A stretch of 64,000 nt of DNA, taken from positions 40,653-104,652 of the forward strand of contig JAPPLM010000041.1 of NCBI GenBank assembly GCA_028874195.1. Direction: 5' to 3'. Positions 44,301 to 53,949 of the stretch are shown piece by piece. The DNA is from Chloroflexota bacterium (GTDB taxonomy: Bacteria; Chloroflexota; UBA11872; VXOZ01). The translations under genes were made by a program, and so were the position numbers. The notes beneath the pieces were generated by a model. It worked only from the letters and a program-made list of their open reading frames with translations. It made no database searches and was not told the origin of the DNA. Numbering within the stretch: the stretch's first letter is position 1; the number at the start of each line of letters is the position of its first letter.

Positions 44301-46190
44301 CTAAGTCTCAATCGCCTCCATGATTACTCGCCCCTCGGCGTCGCGGGGTTGGGGCACACCCAAGAGATAGGCAAGCGTCGGCGCAATGTCGACGCTGCGC
44401 GCCTGGCCCTGTAAAGCCATTCCGCTTTGGACGTGAGGGCCGTTGATAATGAAGGTGGTGTGCTGGCCGCCAATACCCAGGCTCACCGCAGGCAGATGCC
44501 GGCCGTGGCAGGCGTCGAATTCGGGATGCACCGCCCATACCACGTCGCCTACCAAGTCGCCCCACAAATTCAGCATCTCGGCGTTTTCGCGGGTGACCGC
44601 TAGGGCAAAGGGCTGCTTGCCGGTATTGGGGTCTACGTAGGTGGTAAGCGCATGAATCACCTGCTGCTGCACCTTGTCGAAGTCCTCCGGCTCGACGACC
44701 CCGCCTGGGTCGCGCCCCTTGAGGTTGATGAAGACGTGAATCGTCCCTACCGGAATCGCAACGCTCTTGCTGAGATCGATCTCCCCGGTAGCCGGATCGG
44801 TGACCAGTAAACCGACCTCTTTCAGCACGTCTGCCGCCTCGATTGGCGGCACGAAGTCCGGCGTGCCACCGTGGTCGGAAGTTACTACGACGACTGTTTC
44901 GCTGTCCTGCAATTCCAGCAACCTTCCGACCCAACGATCCACAGACTCAATGATGCGGGTCATGCCTTCACGCGACCGCGCAATGACGTCCTTCGTCGCG
45001 CCGCTGCGTGGATCCGTCTGCGCCATGAAGAAGTGATTGCCATAGTCCAGGGAATGCACCTCGGTAAAGAGCACGTCCCAATCTCGTGTCGCGCAGAGAT
45101 GATGCGCCACGTCCACGAGACAATCGTGGTGCACGTCTACTAACTCAAAGTACGTCTCGTCATCAACCAGACCCAACGCATCCCGCGCCGGATTCTGCAA
45201 GAACGGGCCGACGTGGGTATCGATCTCTGCTGCCACCTCCGCAGGGTACGTGTACTCTTCCGTCGCCCACACCTGCGGCATGAAGAGTTCGAACGTGTCC
45301 GCCTCGGACGTAAGGGTGATGAGCTTGAAGCGCACGTACCCCGTGAGCGTACGGTTGCCGATGGTGAACTCTTGCCGCGACCAGTCGCTCCAGTCGGCTA
45401 TGGCAAGATCGGTAATTGACTCGCTGCCGTTACGGCTCACGCACACGCGCACCCTATCGTATCCGGCAGGTGACTGTGCGTAGACTAGGCCGTAGAACGT
45501 GCGTGGCACAGCCCCTTCCGTGCCCCAAGCGGTCAAGTCTGAGCGGCCGCGGGCTAATGGCTGGACCGTTAGCTCAACCTCCAACGGTGGCTTAGCTGAC
45601 TCCGGCATGTTCGACCACTGCTGCGGGTTTGCCGGAGACAGTTCCACACGATCAACGTCGTCGCCCGCTTGAATCGTGCTGGGGTCAACCGCTTCTGCGT
45701 CTATAGCGCCGCCGATGGGGCGGGGCCGCCAGTCCCCGGAAACCCAGAGATGGTAGCCCGCAATTTGATGGTGGTTCGCTACGCCGGGCCCGGTGCCTTC
45801 GACCTGCACCCCTTGCGTAAGCGTCGGCGGCCACGACATTTCCCACTTCACCAGAATTGGCGTCTTGCCCGCGCGTTCCAGCGTATTCCAGAAGTACTCT
45901 GCCTTGGACAACTGCGTATTGACCCCCCACACCGTCTCCGTGAGCGGCTTCCCTCGTACGCGAATATTGAAGTCCATTACCTCATGGGTACCCGGCCAAG
46001 CGCCGGTGGCGATTGACGTCCAGCCGGGCGGTGTAAGCGTAGGAAAGACCCCCAGCATGGGCCGCCACGCGCCGGTGTCCATCAGTCGCTTGAGATTTGG
46101 CGTTGCGCCCTGCGCAGCCATGTAGCGCACGATTTCCATGCTTGCGCCGTCGATGCCAATCACGATCGCCCGTTTAGCCAAAGCCGCCAT
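44301..46190 (-). CDS. Alkaline phosphatase superfamily phosphodiesterase/nucleotide pyrophosphatase-like
   Basis: 629 residues, type I phosphodiesterase fold. RAIVIGIDGASMEIV carries the first metal Asp; FPTLTPPGWTSIATGAWPG has the nucleophile Thr (TPPGWTSIATG); VVVVTSDHGGTPDFVPP gives the paired metal Asp/His; FDACHGRHLPAVSLGIGG gives the last His. A beta-rich insertion of ~150 residues (about 190-330) sits between the two halves. No signal peptide. Substrate unknown. Not in an operon with a sulfatase although both are AP-superfamily enzymes. Confidence 0.85.
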   Translation of the reverse strand: MAALAKRAIVIGIDGASMEIVRYMAAQGATPNLKRLMDTGAWRPMLGVFPTLTPPGWTSIATGAWPGTHEVMDFNIRVRGKPLTETVWGVNTQLSKAEYFWNTLERAGKTPILVKWEMSWPPTLTQGVQVEGTGPGVANHHQIAGYHLWVSGDWRPRPIGGAIDAEAVDPSTIQAGDDVDRVELSPANPQQWSNMPESAKPPLEVELTVQPLARGRSDLTAWGTEGAVPRTFYGLVYAQSPAGYDRVRVCVSRNGSESITDLAIADWSDWSRQEFTIGNRTLTGYVRFKLITLTSEADTFELFMPQVWATEEYTYPAEVAAEIDTHVGPFLQNPARDALGLVDDETYFELVDVHHDCLVDVAHHLCATRDWDVLFTEVHSLDYGNHFFMAQTDPRSGATKDVIARSREGMTRIIESVDRWVGRLLELQDSETVVVVTSDHGGTPDFVPPIEAADVLKEVGLLVTDPATGEIDLSKSVAIPVGTIHVFINLKGRDPGGVVEPEDFDKVQQQVIHALTTYVDPNTGKQPFALAVTRENAEMLNLWGDLVGDVVWAVHPEFDACHGRHLPAVSLGIGGQHTTFIINGPHVQSGMALQGQARSVDIAPTLAYLLGVPQPRDAEGRVIMEAIET

Positions 46191-46484
46191 AGTAATCTCA
46201 TCTCCTCAGGGAATCATCCACACAAGGTGTACTTGTTTCGTCAGATACCGATTATTCTCATTACACCGGTCAAGAATGCAGCCACTGGGTATTGCTCAGA
46301 GTATGCAGCGGCCGGTCTAGGCCCTCACACCGGTCCTACAGCGTCTCTCCCTAAGCGGGGCAAATGATGTAGTTTCGGTCAGAGCCTGCCGGCGCTTCAG
46401 CACCACTTCATTCGCCACTTGCAGTATCGCATGGAAGCACAGGGAAGCAGCCGGGTAGAACACGAAATTGCGAGGCTTGCCCCA

Positions 46485-47573
46485 CTAGGACACAATCTCT
46501 TCACGCGCGACGACGCGGCCGCTCTTACTCGAAAGGATTGCCGCGGACGTCATGGCAATAGTATTGAGATTGTCCCGGGGTGTCACCGCCGGCTCGCGAC
46601 CGTGCGCGGCTGCTGCGATCAGGTCGCCAAGCGGTCCTTGAAACGCGTCAGGGAACCAGGTGCCTTCAATGGGAAACGTATGCACCGAGCGGGGATCATC
46701 CGAGCGCACCCAAGAGACCTCGCTGCTCGTGCCCCACACACTGCCTTCGGTGCCGTCCATCCACCAGGTGTAGCTGTGCGCCCCCGAGGCGCGCACGATG
46801 TTGTTGAACTGCATGCTCGCCATGAGACCGACCCGACCGCCAACGTCGCCGAATTCCACGTTCGCGGAGTAGATGAGCGGATCGGGGCCGTTCTGGTCCG
46901 GCAGCATGGCGGTTGTGCAGTGGAGCCGTGTCCACTCGCGACTGCCAGCCATAGGTGAGGCGGCAAAGTAGCGGCAGAGATCCAGGTAATGAACGCCATG
47001 GTCACCGATATTGAAATTCGCCAGGTTGGTCCACCATTGGTCCGGCTGATCCTGAAATGAGCGTCGGAGGTGGTGAATGCTGTAAATTGGCCCGGCGACC
47101 CCTTGATCCATGAGCACCCGCAGGGCTTTATGCTCCGGCGCCCACCGTGCCTGTTGATTGACGGCGAGGAGAATACCCACATCCTCTGCAATTTCAATGA
47201 GCTCTTGTGCCAAGGCGTACTCCATGTGGAGCGGTTTCTGGGTCAGTACCGGCCGAGGCGCGTGAGCAATGGCCTGCAGCGTCTCCTTGCGGGCGGCGGG
47301 ATGCAGCGCCATATCGATCACGCGCACGTCGTCGCGTTCCAAGAGGGCGTGAATGTCTGTCGTCCAGAAGGGAATGTTCCAGCGTTCCGCCGTGTTGCGG
47401 GCAGCCTCTTCAACCACGTCGCAGCACGCAACGACCTTGTATCCGGCTTTCTCGTAGGCAGGCAAGTGAGCGCCATTGGCGATGCCGCCGCAACCAACTA
47501 TCCCAACTCCATATTGCGCCAGATCAACATCTGTTGGCGGCCCAGGACGATACTGTTCCAGTTGCAAAGTCAT
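46485..47573 (-). CDS. Gfo/Idh/MocA family NAD(P)-dependent dehydrogenase
   Basis: About 362 residues. YGVGIVGCGGIANGAHLPAY is the N-terminal nucleotide-binding loop; PVLTQKPLHMEY occupies the EKP position, with Gln in place of Glu; GDHGVHYLDLCRYF contains the catalytic His region. Acts on a sugar or cyclitol at a hydroxyl. ATG 47573 is chosen, with GGAG 10 nt upstream; the frame is open to 47612. Neighbours are a sulfatase and a flavin reductase-like gene on the same strand, but gaps of 120 and 80 nt separate them. Confidence 0.87.
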   Translation of the reverse strand: MTLQLEQYRPGPPTDVDLAQYGVGIVGCGGIANGAHLPAYEKAGYKVVACCDVVEEAARNTAERWNIPFWTTDIHALLERDDVRVIDMALHPAARKETLQAIAHAPRPVLTQKPLHMEYALAQELIEIAEDVGILLAVNQQARWAPEHKALRVLMDQGVAGPIYSIHHLRRSFQDQPDQWWTNLANFNIGDHGVHYLDLCRYFAASPMAGSREWTRLHCTTAMLPDQNGPDPLIYSANVEFGDVGGRVGLMASMQFNNIVRASGAHSYTWWMDGTEGSVWGTSSEVSWVRSDDPRSVHTFPIEGTWFPDAFQGPLGDLIAAAAHGREPAVTPRDNLNTIAMTSAAILSSKSGRVVAREEIVS

Positions 47574-47692
47574 TTCTAGCCACTCCAAGTGCCCATCGAA
47601 GCGATGCAGCACAGATACTCTACGGATTACTGCTCCGCGTCTGCCGTATTGCCTATCACACCCTGCCTTGGGCCATTTCTGTTCGCAGGAGA

Positions 47693-48205
47693 CTATGGGG
47701 TGTCACTGGCACCGTGGCCGCTAGGGTTATGCGGCTCGTAGGCTCGGTTGCGATAGAGGAGCGGTACTTCCTCGGGTCCCAGGCCCGCGGCTTCTACAAG
47801 ACCGATGAAGAGCACGCATGACCCTGCCGTATGCGTAGCATAGACGGAGCAATCGAACCAGCAAATGCAGTCGTCGAGAATGGGCGAACCCGTTGCCGCA
47901 ATGTGATGCGGCAGGTGTTCGAATGCCAGGCTCTTCTCAATGCCGGGCCGGGCGAACGCCGCACCTATCGCGTGCTGTCCCGCTCCCAGCACGTTTACGG
48001 CGAACGTGCCGGCGGACTCTAGCCTGCTGCTCGTAGCGTTACTCTCACCAACACTTATGAGAATCAGCGGCGGCTCAAGAGCGATGGAAGTGAAGGAGCT
48101 TGCCGTCATGCCGTGCAAGCCGCTTGCATCTCGCACCGTCACTACAGTCACCGGCTGGGCCACCCGACGCATCGCGGCACGAAAGGTATCGGAATCTACT
48201 GGCAT
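47693..48205 (-). CDS. Flavin reductase-like domain protein
   Basis: 170 residues of the split-barrel FMN-binding fold found in flavin reductase partners of two-component monooxygenases. FRAAMRRVAQPVTVVTVRDASG, GMTASSFTSIALEPPLILI, TFAVNVLGAGQHAIGAAFA and HTAGSCVLFIGLVEAA are the typical blocks. No oxygenase partner is nearby. Upstream of the Gfo-type gene on the same strand. Confidence 0.87.
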   Translation of the reverse strand: MPVDSDTFRAAMRRVAQPVTVVTVRDASGLHGMTASSFTSIALEPPLILISVGESNATSSRLESAGTFAVNVLGAGQHAIGAAFARPGIEKSLAFEHLPHHIAATGSPILDDCICWFDCSVYATHTAGSCVLFIGLVEAAGLGPEEVPLLYRNRAYEPHNPSGHGASDTP

Positions 48206-48285
48206 GCGGTTCTCAACTCCTCGGTGGCGGCAAGAATCATGGTCTCAGTATACCGTACAACGGCGCATGCAGAGATTCTGGAGTC

Positions 48286-49662
48286 TCAGTGATGGCTAAG
48301 GTACCAGTCCATGAGTTGCTGCCTGAGCTCCGCGACAACCCCGGAAACCTCCGAATCAGAGTAGCGGTTCCGCAATTCCCAAGGGTCTGCGCGCAGATTG
48401 TAGAGTTCGTTGTGTTCACGACCCGGCGTGTAGACCAACTTCCACTCAGGTGTCCGCACCATGGTTGAGATCTCTGTTTGCCGGCCGCTCGCCGGAGGAC
48501 CGAAGGGCAGGTTGTTTCCGCGCGCGGGATCGTTCACCATCGCGGCAGGAAAGGCCCCGACCTCAGCGAAGGCGACATTTCGCAACTGCTCTCTTCCTTC
48601 CCACACCGGCACGAAAGAGCGTCCATGCATGGTCTCGGGAATATCGACGCCGATCCAGTCGAGCACGGTTGGAGCCAGGTTGGTGGAATCCGTAATCTGG
48701 GCGATTTGCTCGCCCTGCGGCACGAGGTGGTCAGGCCCGGCAATGATAGCGGGAATGCGCACCAAGCAGTCGTACAATGTACAACTCTTGCCGAACATGC
48801 GGTGCTCACCGGCGTAGTCCCCATGGTCGGAAGAGTAGATGATTACCGTGTTGTCAAGCAGACCCCGCATTTCAAGGAAACTGACCAAGCGCGCCACTTG
48901 ATCATCGAGGTGTCTCACCATACCGTAATAGACCGCCAGTGCTTTGCGGAGTTCCTTCTCGTCAGCGTCCCAGGTGCCACAGTCGCGGGCGGTTTGCTCA
49001 TGCGCTTCAGGTTTGTCGGCGTTGGGACCCGCAACCGGAGGCATTGCGATTTCCGCGGGATCGTAGAGTGAGAAGTACGGTTCAGGCACAAAGAACGGCG
49101 GATGGGGATCCATGTACGCAATGTGCAGGAAGAAGGGGCGTTCCGATGAACACGAATCGACAAAGTTCATGCCAAGCGTGGTCATAGCGCCGTTCAGGTC
49201 TTCATCTGCGGGAAGCGGCACTTCCGCAACCATGTGTCGCACGCGCCTTGGCGCTTTCTCGACCAACTCTCTGCGCAAACGGCTGCGCTCCGAGAGGATG
49301 CCTTTGCCGATGTCGTGCTGAAAGGCAAAACCTCGCCCCCCACCACTCCGGCCGCCATGAAAGTGTCCGATTGCCCCGGTCTGATACCCAACCTCACCCA
49401 GCCGCTCCGCCAGGGTAACTTCATAATGAGGGAGAGTGAACCCATTGCCGTGCACGCCGATGGCATGGGCGTAACGCCCGGTCATCAGGATACAGCGCGC
49501 GGGTAAACAGAAGGGATGCGGCGTAAAGTAGCTCTCGAAAACCACCCCGCGCTGAGCGAGCGCTTCAAGAGCGGGCGTCTCGACGTCAGCGTTTCCATAG
49601 AGACCGAGACTCGTAGCCTTCTGCTGATCTGCGAGCAAGAGCACAATGTTTGGCTGTGCCAT
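48286..49662 (-). CDS. Sulfatase (alkaline phosphatase superfamily)
   Basis: 458-residue type I sulfatase. NIVLLLADQQKATSLGLYGN carries the first metal Asp; PHPFCLPARCILMTGRYAHA has a full C-x-P-x-R formylglycine motif (CLPAR); MDPHPPFFVPEPYF and IYSSDHGDYAGEHRMFGK complete the site. ATG 49662 is preceded by AAAGG at 8 nt; upstream in-frame starts to 49725 are unsupported. No signal peptide. Differs from the other sulfatase in the window, which has CVSAR. No formylglycine-generating enzyme is in the window. Confidence 0.9.
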   Translation of the reverse strand: MAQPNIVLLLADQQKATSLGLYGNADVETPALEALAQRGVVFESYFTPHPFCLPARCILMTGRYAHAIGVHGNGFTLPHYEVTLAERLGEVGYQTGAIGHFHGGRSGGGRGFAFQHDIGKGILSERSRLRRELVEKAPRRVRHMVAEVPLPADEDLNGAMTTLGMNFVDSCSSERPFFLHIAYMDPHPPFFVPEPYFSLYDPAEIAMPPVAGPNADKPEAHEQTARDCGTWDADEKELRKALAVYYGMVRHLDDQVARLVSFLEMRGLLDNTVIIYSSDHGDYAGEHRMFGKSCTLYDCLVRIPAIIAGPDHLVPQGEQIAQITDSTNLAPTVLDWIGVDIPETMHGRSFVPVWEGREQLRNVAFAEVGAFPAAMVNDPARGNNLPFGPPASGRQTEISTMVRTPEWKLVYTPGREHNELYNLRADPWELRNRYSDSEVSGVVAELRQQLMDWYLSHH

Positions 49663-49773
49663 CTCTAGACCTTTCTTTGCGCCAAGCACCACTCTTTCAG
49701 GAGAGTTCGACTCGAGCCAAACCAACTTCTCGATAGAGGTCTCGCCTTAAACTTGCTGGCAGACCTGTGCAAC

Positions 49774-49797
49774 AAAAAACCGGGGTACCCCCCAGTT
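49774..49797 (-). terminator. Intrinsic terminator of the infC unit
   Basis: On the minus strand an 8-bp stem (AACTGGGG/CCCCGGTT, one T-G wobble) with a GGTA loop is followed by TTTTTT. It lies about 30 nt after the 219-residue gene. Confidence 0.85.
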
Positions 49798-49828
49798 CTT
49801 TGCAATGCCCTGCGACGTGCGATTTGTC

Positions 49829-50488
49829 TCAATCGCTGTTTTTGCTCGAGGCTTCCATGTGCGAGAGCAGGGAGAACGACCAGAATTCTCTCCGTCGCCG
49901 CGCCGCGTCCACACTAAAGCCGGTTGGCTCGTTAGAAACGAGTTCCTCCAGAAGACCATGGTCGCCCTGAAGGTAGAGTCGCACCTTCAAGATGCCATAC
50001 GCATACTCAGGGTGGTGCTCCGCTAGGTACGCGAAAACCGAACCCGACTCCTGTTCGAATCGCTCCCGGTTTCCCGCCGTAAGGACAAGTGTTTCCGTCT
50101 CCTGCAGAATGTTGCGCGGCTCGATGTGTACGCGACTGGCAACGTCCTGGACCGACAAACCCTGTTCATGCGCCAACTCACGGAACTGCAAGACGACCTC
50201 ATCGTCGCTCAGGTCGTGCACGTTGGTTAGCGGTTGTCGCGACTCAAGGCTTTGCCGAATGCTATCCCAATCGACTTCCACGTTTGGATACAACTCGGAT
50301 ATCTCAAACTGAAGGTCGGTCGTGACACGCGGACGCCCCCCCAGGTAAGCCAAGAATTGGGTGCGGGTACCGAGGTCATCCACAATGTCGCGCACGAGCC
50401 ATGCTACCCAAAGGGTCTGCTCGTTTCGCCCTGACGTGGCTTCGGGTACCCACTTGATGTAGGCGTTCTCGCGCGCTGAATCAAGCAC
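49829..50488 (-). CDS. Hypothetical protein downstream of infC
   Basis: 219 residues, soluble, acidic. A helix-turn-helix-like stretch is possible (EQGLSVQDVASRVHIEPRNIL, about 110-130), but no family is recognised. The only supportable start near the 5' end is GTG at 50488, 23 nt after infC, and the terminator lies just after its stop, so infC and this gene form one unit. In most bacteria infC is followed by rpmI and rplT; those are not here. Confidence 0.6.
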   Translation of the reverse strand: MLDSARENAYIKWVPEATSGRNEQTLWVAWLVRDIVDDLGTRTQFLAYLGGRPRVTTDLQFEISELYPNVEVDWDSIRQSLESRQPLTNVHDLSDDEVVLQFRELAHEQGLSVQDVASRVHIEPRNILQETETLVLTAGNRERFEQESGSVFAYLAEHHPEYAYGILKVRLYLQGDHGLLEELVSNEPTGFSVDAARRRREFWSFSLLSHMEASSKNSD

Positions 50489-50511
50489 AGAGCCGTTGTT
50501 TCCCGCTGCTT

Positions 50512-51078
50512 TTATTCCGCCTCACTGTTTGTCGCGGCCCCATCGCCGCGGGCTCGTTTGGCGTGCGGCTTTGGACTGAGATACGTCGTGAGTTGGTTGC
50601 CCTCCATGATGGGCCGTCTTTCCACCACGGCGACATCCTCGAGTTGCTCGAGCACGGTGCGCAACACGTCATGGCCGTGCTCAGGATGTGACATCTGCCG
50701 CCGCAAGAAGCGCACGAATGCCTTGACCTTGTGGCCTTCTTCGAGGAATTTATTGATGCGATCCACGCGATAGTTAATATCGTGCCGATCCATGACGGGA
50801 CTAAAGCGAACTTCCTTCAACGTGGTGGCAGCGCGGTTCTTGCGCGAACTGCGTTCCTCCTTGGTCTGGCGATACTTATACTTCCCATAGTCCATGAGTC
50901 TGCATACAGGCGGGGAAGCGTTTGGAGAAACCTCCACCAAGTCCACCTCGCGTTCTTGAGCTAACGCAAGTGCTCGCTCGATTGCCAGAATACCGATCTG
51001 TTCTCCATCTTCATCTATGACGCGAACTTCGCGTGCCCGAATCTCTCGGTTATTGCGCGCTTCTTTGACTATAGTCAA
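50512..51078 (-). CDS. infC: Translation initiation factor IF-3, non-AUG start
   Basis: Binds the 30S subunit and enforces start-codon and initiator-tRNA selection. 188 residues. IRAREVRVIDEDGEQIGIL is the N-domain signature; VCRLMDYGKYKYRQTKEE the linker; KEVRFSPVMDRHDINYRV and KVKAFVRFLRRQMSHPEHG the C-domain. An in-frame TGA lies just upstream, and no ATG or GTG occurs before the N-domain. Only TTG at 51078 (2 nt from GGAGG) or ATA at 51072 (8 nt from GGAGG) can start it. Start spacing favours ATA, which IF-3 itself would discriminate against. Confidence 0.93.
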   Translation of the reverse strand: MTIVKEARNNREIRAREVRVIDEDGEQIGILAIERALALAQEREVDLVEVSPNASPPVCRLMDYGKYKYRQTKEERSSRKNRAATTLKEVRFSPVMDRHDINYRVDRINKFLEEGHKVKAFVRFLRRQMSHPEHGHDVLRTVLEQLEDVAVVERRPIMEGNQLTTYLSPKPHAKRARGDGAATNSEAE

Positions 51079-51113
51079 TCCCTCCTTAAGGGCTACCTCT
51101 CAAGTCTCGCTGG

Positions 51114-51143
51114 ACTATACCATATCAATATGCCGTGAAGCAA
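51114..51143 (-). promoter_or_regulatory. Promoter of infC
   Basis: TTGCTT, an 18-nt spacer ending in TGG, and TATAGT on the minus strand: an extended -10 promoter (TGn) about 35 nt before the start region. Confidence 0.65.
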
Positions 51144-51217
51144 TACCCATCCAGCATTGACACCTTCAATAGCGCTTACGTGCCAACTGCACCGCATCGG
51201 AGACACCGGGCATGCAT

Positions 51218-52231
51218 TCACCGCCAAGTCCTGCTCTGAGTTGCCGTCAAACCGCTGCGCGCCATTCTCCGTTTCGCCTCTCGGGCCGGCGCCGAATCGC
51301 GAACGCGAACGGCAAGCGAACGCTTGAGGACTATATCTCGACCCGTCTCGACAAAACCACAGTCTGCAAGCGCCTGGCGGACATCGGTTGCGTGCGCAGG
51401 CACCCTTGACCAGATGCCGGTATTGCTTGCCTCCCTCGCGTGTCTCTGCGCTGTGGCTACGAGGTCTTGCGCCAGTCTGGCGTTCCCCGGCGTCACACCG
51501 ATCTGCACGCGCATTGTACCACGCCGGCCTGGATACTCTGACAGCCAGCCGGTCAGCCCGTCTCGGTCTTCGACTACCCAGCGCTTCACCTGGAACGAAA
51601 AGCGGGACGAGCTTCTCTTCACCTGCCAGTCCCTCGCCGTGCGGCCTTCTGACATTTGCACGATTTGGGGCGTCGACCGCAGATACAGTTGGTGCAGGGG
51701 CCACGCATCACGTTTTTCTTGCATGCGCAATCCCGGCACAGCGGTTGCCGTAGCAGCCACTAGGGAGGCTTGCGCAAAGGTGACCTCCTCCAGCGTGGCT
51801 ATGAATCCTGCTTGGTGAAAGGGTCCAAGCAGGCGACTCTCGTCCGGCACACGGGCAATGATGCCTGAAATGCGCTTTGCTCCCGCAAGCCGGCATACTT
51901 CATCCAGGAGCCGCAACAGCCATGTGTTCACGCTCTCGGTGCCGGAATACACGTGCGTCTCCACTCCCGCGATTACCAAGTGCATCATCTCCCACTGATC
52001 GCGACCGGATTGACGTGCCATGTGCGCCAAAGCGACTGCCCGCCGCCTTTCCCATACTGCCACGGCGCACGATGCCGGCAATACAGTGCCAAGCAACAAA
52101 CCTAGCGTCGGTGACCATGGGGAATCGGCAGTAACCAGAGACGCTCCTATCTTCCACTGCAAGCGCAACGCTTGCAGAAAGCGAATTGTGTCCTGTCGCA
52201 TGACTTCGGCTGAATCGACCACGTGACTCAT
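51218..52231 (-). CDS. GNAT-like acetyltransferase family protein
   Basis: About 337 residues that look like two degenerate GNAT halves: the first around SGIIARVPDESRLLGPFHQAGFIATLEEV, the second around NTGIWSRVPAHATDVRQALADCGFVETGRD. The repeated 'RVP ... aL...GF' pattern is typical of acetyltransferase strands 4-5. No partner or substrate is evident. ATG 52231 is chosen; an upstream TTG-initiated frame reaches 52264. The gene ends 75 nt before the infC promoter. Confidence 0.6.
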   Translation of the reverse strand: MSHVVDSAEVMRQDTIRFLQALRLQWKIGASLVTADSPWSPTLGLLLGTVLPASCAVAVWERRRAVALAHMARQSGRDQWEMMHLVIAGVETHVYSGTESVNTWLLRLLDEVCRLAGAKRISGIIARVPDESRLLGPFHQAGFIATLEEVTFAQASLVAATATAVPGLRMQEKRDAWPLHQLYLRSTPQIVQMSEGRTARDWQVKRSSSRFSFQVKRWVVEDRDGLTGWLSEYPGRRGTMRVQIGVTPGNARLAQDLVATAQRHAREASNTGIWSRVPAHATDVRQALADCGFVETGRDIVLKRSLAVRVRDSAPAREAKRRMARSGLTATQSRTWR

Positions 52232-52305
52232 CGCCTTACAGCGGTGTTGACCGACAAGGGTCAAGAATTCGAATGCAAGTACTGAGACACCCTGATCCCG
52301 GCGGC

Positions 52306-52893
52306 CTACGCGCCTACGAGCGCGCAGAGCGTGAGAAAATGCTGGTGCAAGCGTCGGTCTTTGACGATCTCCGGGTGAAAGGAGGTGGCGAACATCGTCT
52401 CTTGTTGTATAGCGACGATCCAGCCATTTGACGGAAGTCGGCCCAGCACCTTTACGTCAGGTCCAATGGATTCGACGACCGGCGCGCGTATGAAGACAGC
52501 AGGAAACGGTGCATCGCCAATGGCCTGAATAGGGACTTCAGCCTCAAAGCTATCTACCTGACTGCCGAAAGCGTTGCGCTGAATGCAGGTATCCATGACC
52601 CCGAGGAGCGGTTGATCGTGCGTACCGACGTCTTTCGAAAGCAGGATCATGCCGGCACAAGTGCCCCACGCCGCCATCTTTCCCGCCAGAATGCGCTCGC
52701 GAATTGGCTCCACGAGGTCGTAAATCACCATCAGCTTGCCGATAGTAGTGCTTTCGCCCCCGGGAAGGATAAGCCCGTGCAAGTCTTCGAGATCCCGAGG
52801 CAGCTTTACCACTTTGGCGCTTACACCCAAGTCACAGAGCGCCTCAACGTGCTCGCGCACGTCTCCCTGCAGCGCCAGCACACCGACGTTCAT
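52306..52893 (-). CDS. pdxT: Pyridoxal 5'-phosphate synthase glutaminase subunit PdxT
   Basis: Class I glutaminase delivering ammonia to PdxS. 195 residues. VGVLALQGDVREHVEAL opens the protein, LILPGGESTTIGKLM follows, the nucleophile Cys is in GTCAGMILLSK, and ATSFHPEI has the His/Glu. The ATG at 52893 has GAGAG 4 nt upstream; an ATG at 52908 overlaps the pdxS stop. The tight spacing matches coordinated production with PdxS. Confidence 0.96.
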   Translation of the reverse strand: MNVGVLALQGDVREHVEALCDLGVSAKVVKLPRDLEDLHGLILPGGESTTIGKLMVIYDLVEPIRERILAGKMAAWGTCAGMILLSKDVGTHDQPLLGVMDTCIQRNAFGSQVDSFEAEVPIQAIGDAPFPAVFIRAPVVESIGPDVKVLGRLPSNGWIVAIQQETMFATSFHPEIVKDRRLHQHFLTLCALVGA

Positions 52894-52901
52894 GCCGCTC
52901 T

Positions 52902-53783
52902 CTACCATCCTCTGGGAGCAAGCAGTTCTTCGCTGGGCATGGAGCGTACATCCAGACCCGACATGGGTTCGCCAAGTCCGCGTGAGACTTCGGCAACGAT
53001 CTCAGGATCCTGATAGTGGGTCGTAGCTTTGACGATCGCGGCGGCGCGAATTGCCGGGTCTTCAGACTTGAAGATGCCGGAGCCTACGAAGTTCCCATCA
53101 CAACCGAGTTGCATCATCAGTGCGGCGTCCGCGGGCGTGGCAATGCCGCCCGCAGAGAAGTTGACCACGGGCAATGCGCCGCGTTCCGCCACTTCCACGA
53201 CGAGCGAGTGCGGCGCGCCAAGTTCCTTGGCTTGCGCCATGAGTTCCTCTGAACGCATGGTTTGCAGACGGCGAATCGCGCCGCCGACGGCGCGTATGTG
53301 CCGGACCGCTTCGACGACGTTGCCGGTGCCGGCCTCACCCTTGGTGCGGATCATGGCCGCACCTTCTCCGATGCGGCGCAACGCCTCACCCAAGTCTCTC
53401 GCGCCGCACACAAAAGGGATAGTAAACGCATCCTTGTCAATGTGATGTTCTTCATCAGCGGGCGTGAGCACTTCCGATTCATCGATGTAGTCAATGCCCA
53501 GCGCCTCGAGCACCTGCGCCTCGACAAAGTGGCCTATGCGGCATTTGGCCATGACCGGAATCGTAACGGCATTCTTGATCTGCGTGACAAGCTCAGGATC
53601 CGACATGCGGGCCACGCCGCCTTGGGCACGGATATCTGCCGGCACCCGCTCCAGCGCCATCACGGCTACCGCGCCGGCGTCCTCGGCAATCCTCGCTTGC
53701 TCAGGCGTGACAACGTCCATGATAACGCCACCCTTGAGCATTTGAGCCATACCGGTCTTGACAAGCCACGTACCCTTTTCCAT
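52902..53783 (-). CDS. pdxS: Pyridoxal 5'-phosphate synthase subunit PdxS
   Basis: Builds PLP from ribose 5-phosphate, glyceraldehyde 3-phosphate and ammonia. 293 residues. [63 protein letters not shown] and [24 protein letters not shown] are PdxS signatures (the K of KCRIGH and the K of KGG are the catalytic lysine region). ATG 53783 has AGAGG 8 nt upstream. pdxT follows directly. Confidence 0.97.
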   Translation of the reverse strand: MEKGTWLVKTGMAQMLKGGVIMDVVTPEQARIAEDAGAVAVMALERVPADIRAQGGVARMSDPELVTQIKNAVTIPVMAKCRIGHFVEAQVLEALGIDYIDESEVLTPADEEHHIDKDAFTIPFVCGARDLGEALRRIGEGAAMIRTKGEAGTGNVVEAVRHIRAVGGAIRRLQTMRSEELMAQAKELGAPHSLVVEVAERGALPVVNFSAGGIATPADAALMMQLGCDGNFVGSGIFKSEDPAIRAAAIVKATTHYQDPEIVAEVSRGLGEPMSGLDVRSMPSEELLAPRGW

Positions 53784-53838
53784 GGTTACTGCCTCTAGGT
53801 TGCTACGCCTCACTCAAGTTCCCATTGTTTCATCTCTC

Positions 53839-53867
53839 ATCTTACCTAGCAAGGCTTGCCTCGGCAA
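53839..53867 (-). promoter_or_regulatory. Promoter of pdxST with overlapping palindrome
   Basis: TTGCCG, a 17-nt spacer and TAAGAT on the minus strand. The -35 lies in CTTGCC-TC-GGCAAG (53854-53867), a short inverted repeat that could be an operator. Confidence 0.55.
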
Positions 53868-53949
53868 GAGGCCGTGACGCTTTCTCAGTACGTCATGTCG
53901 TCGGTCTTCTATGCCTGCTTTCTTACGCGCCAAGATGAGCACAGGTGGT

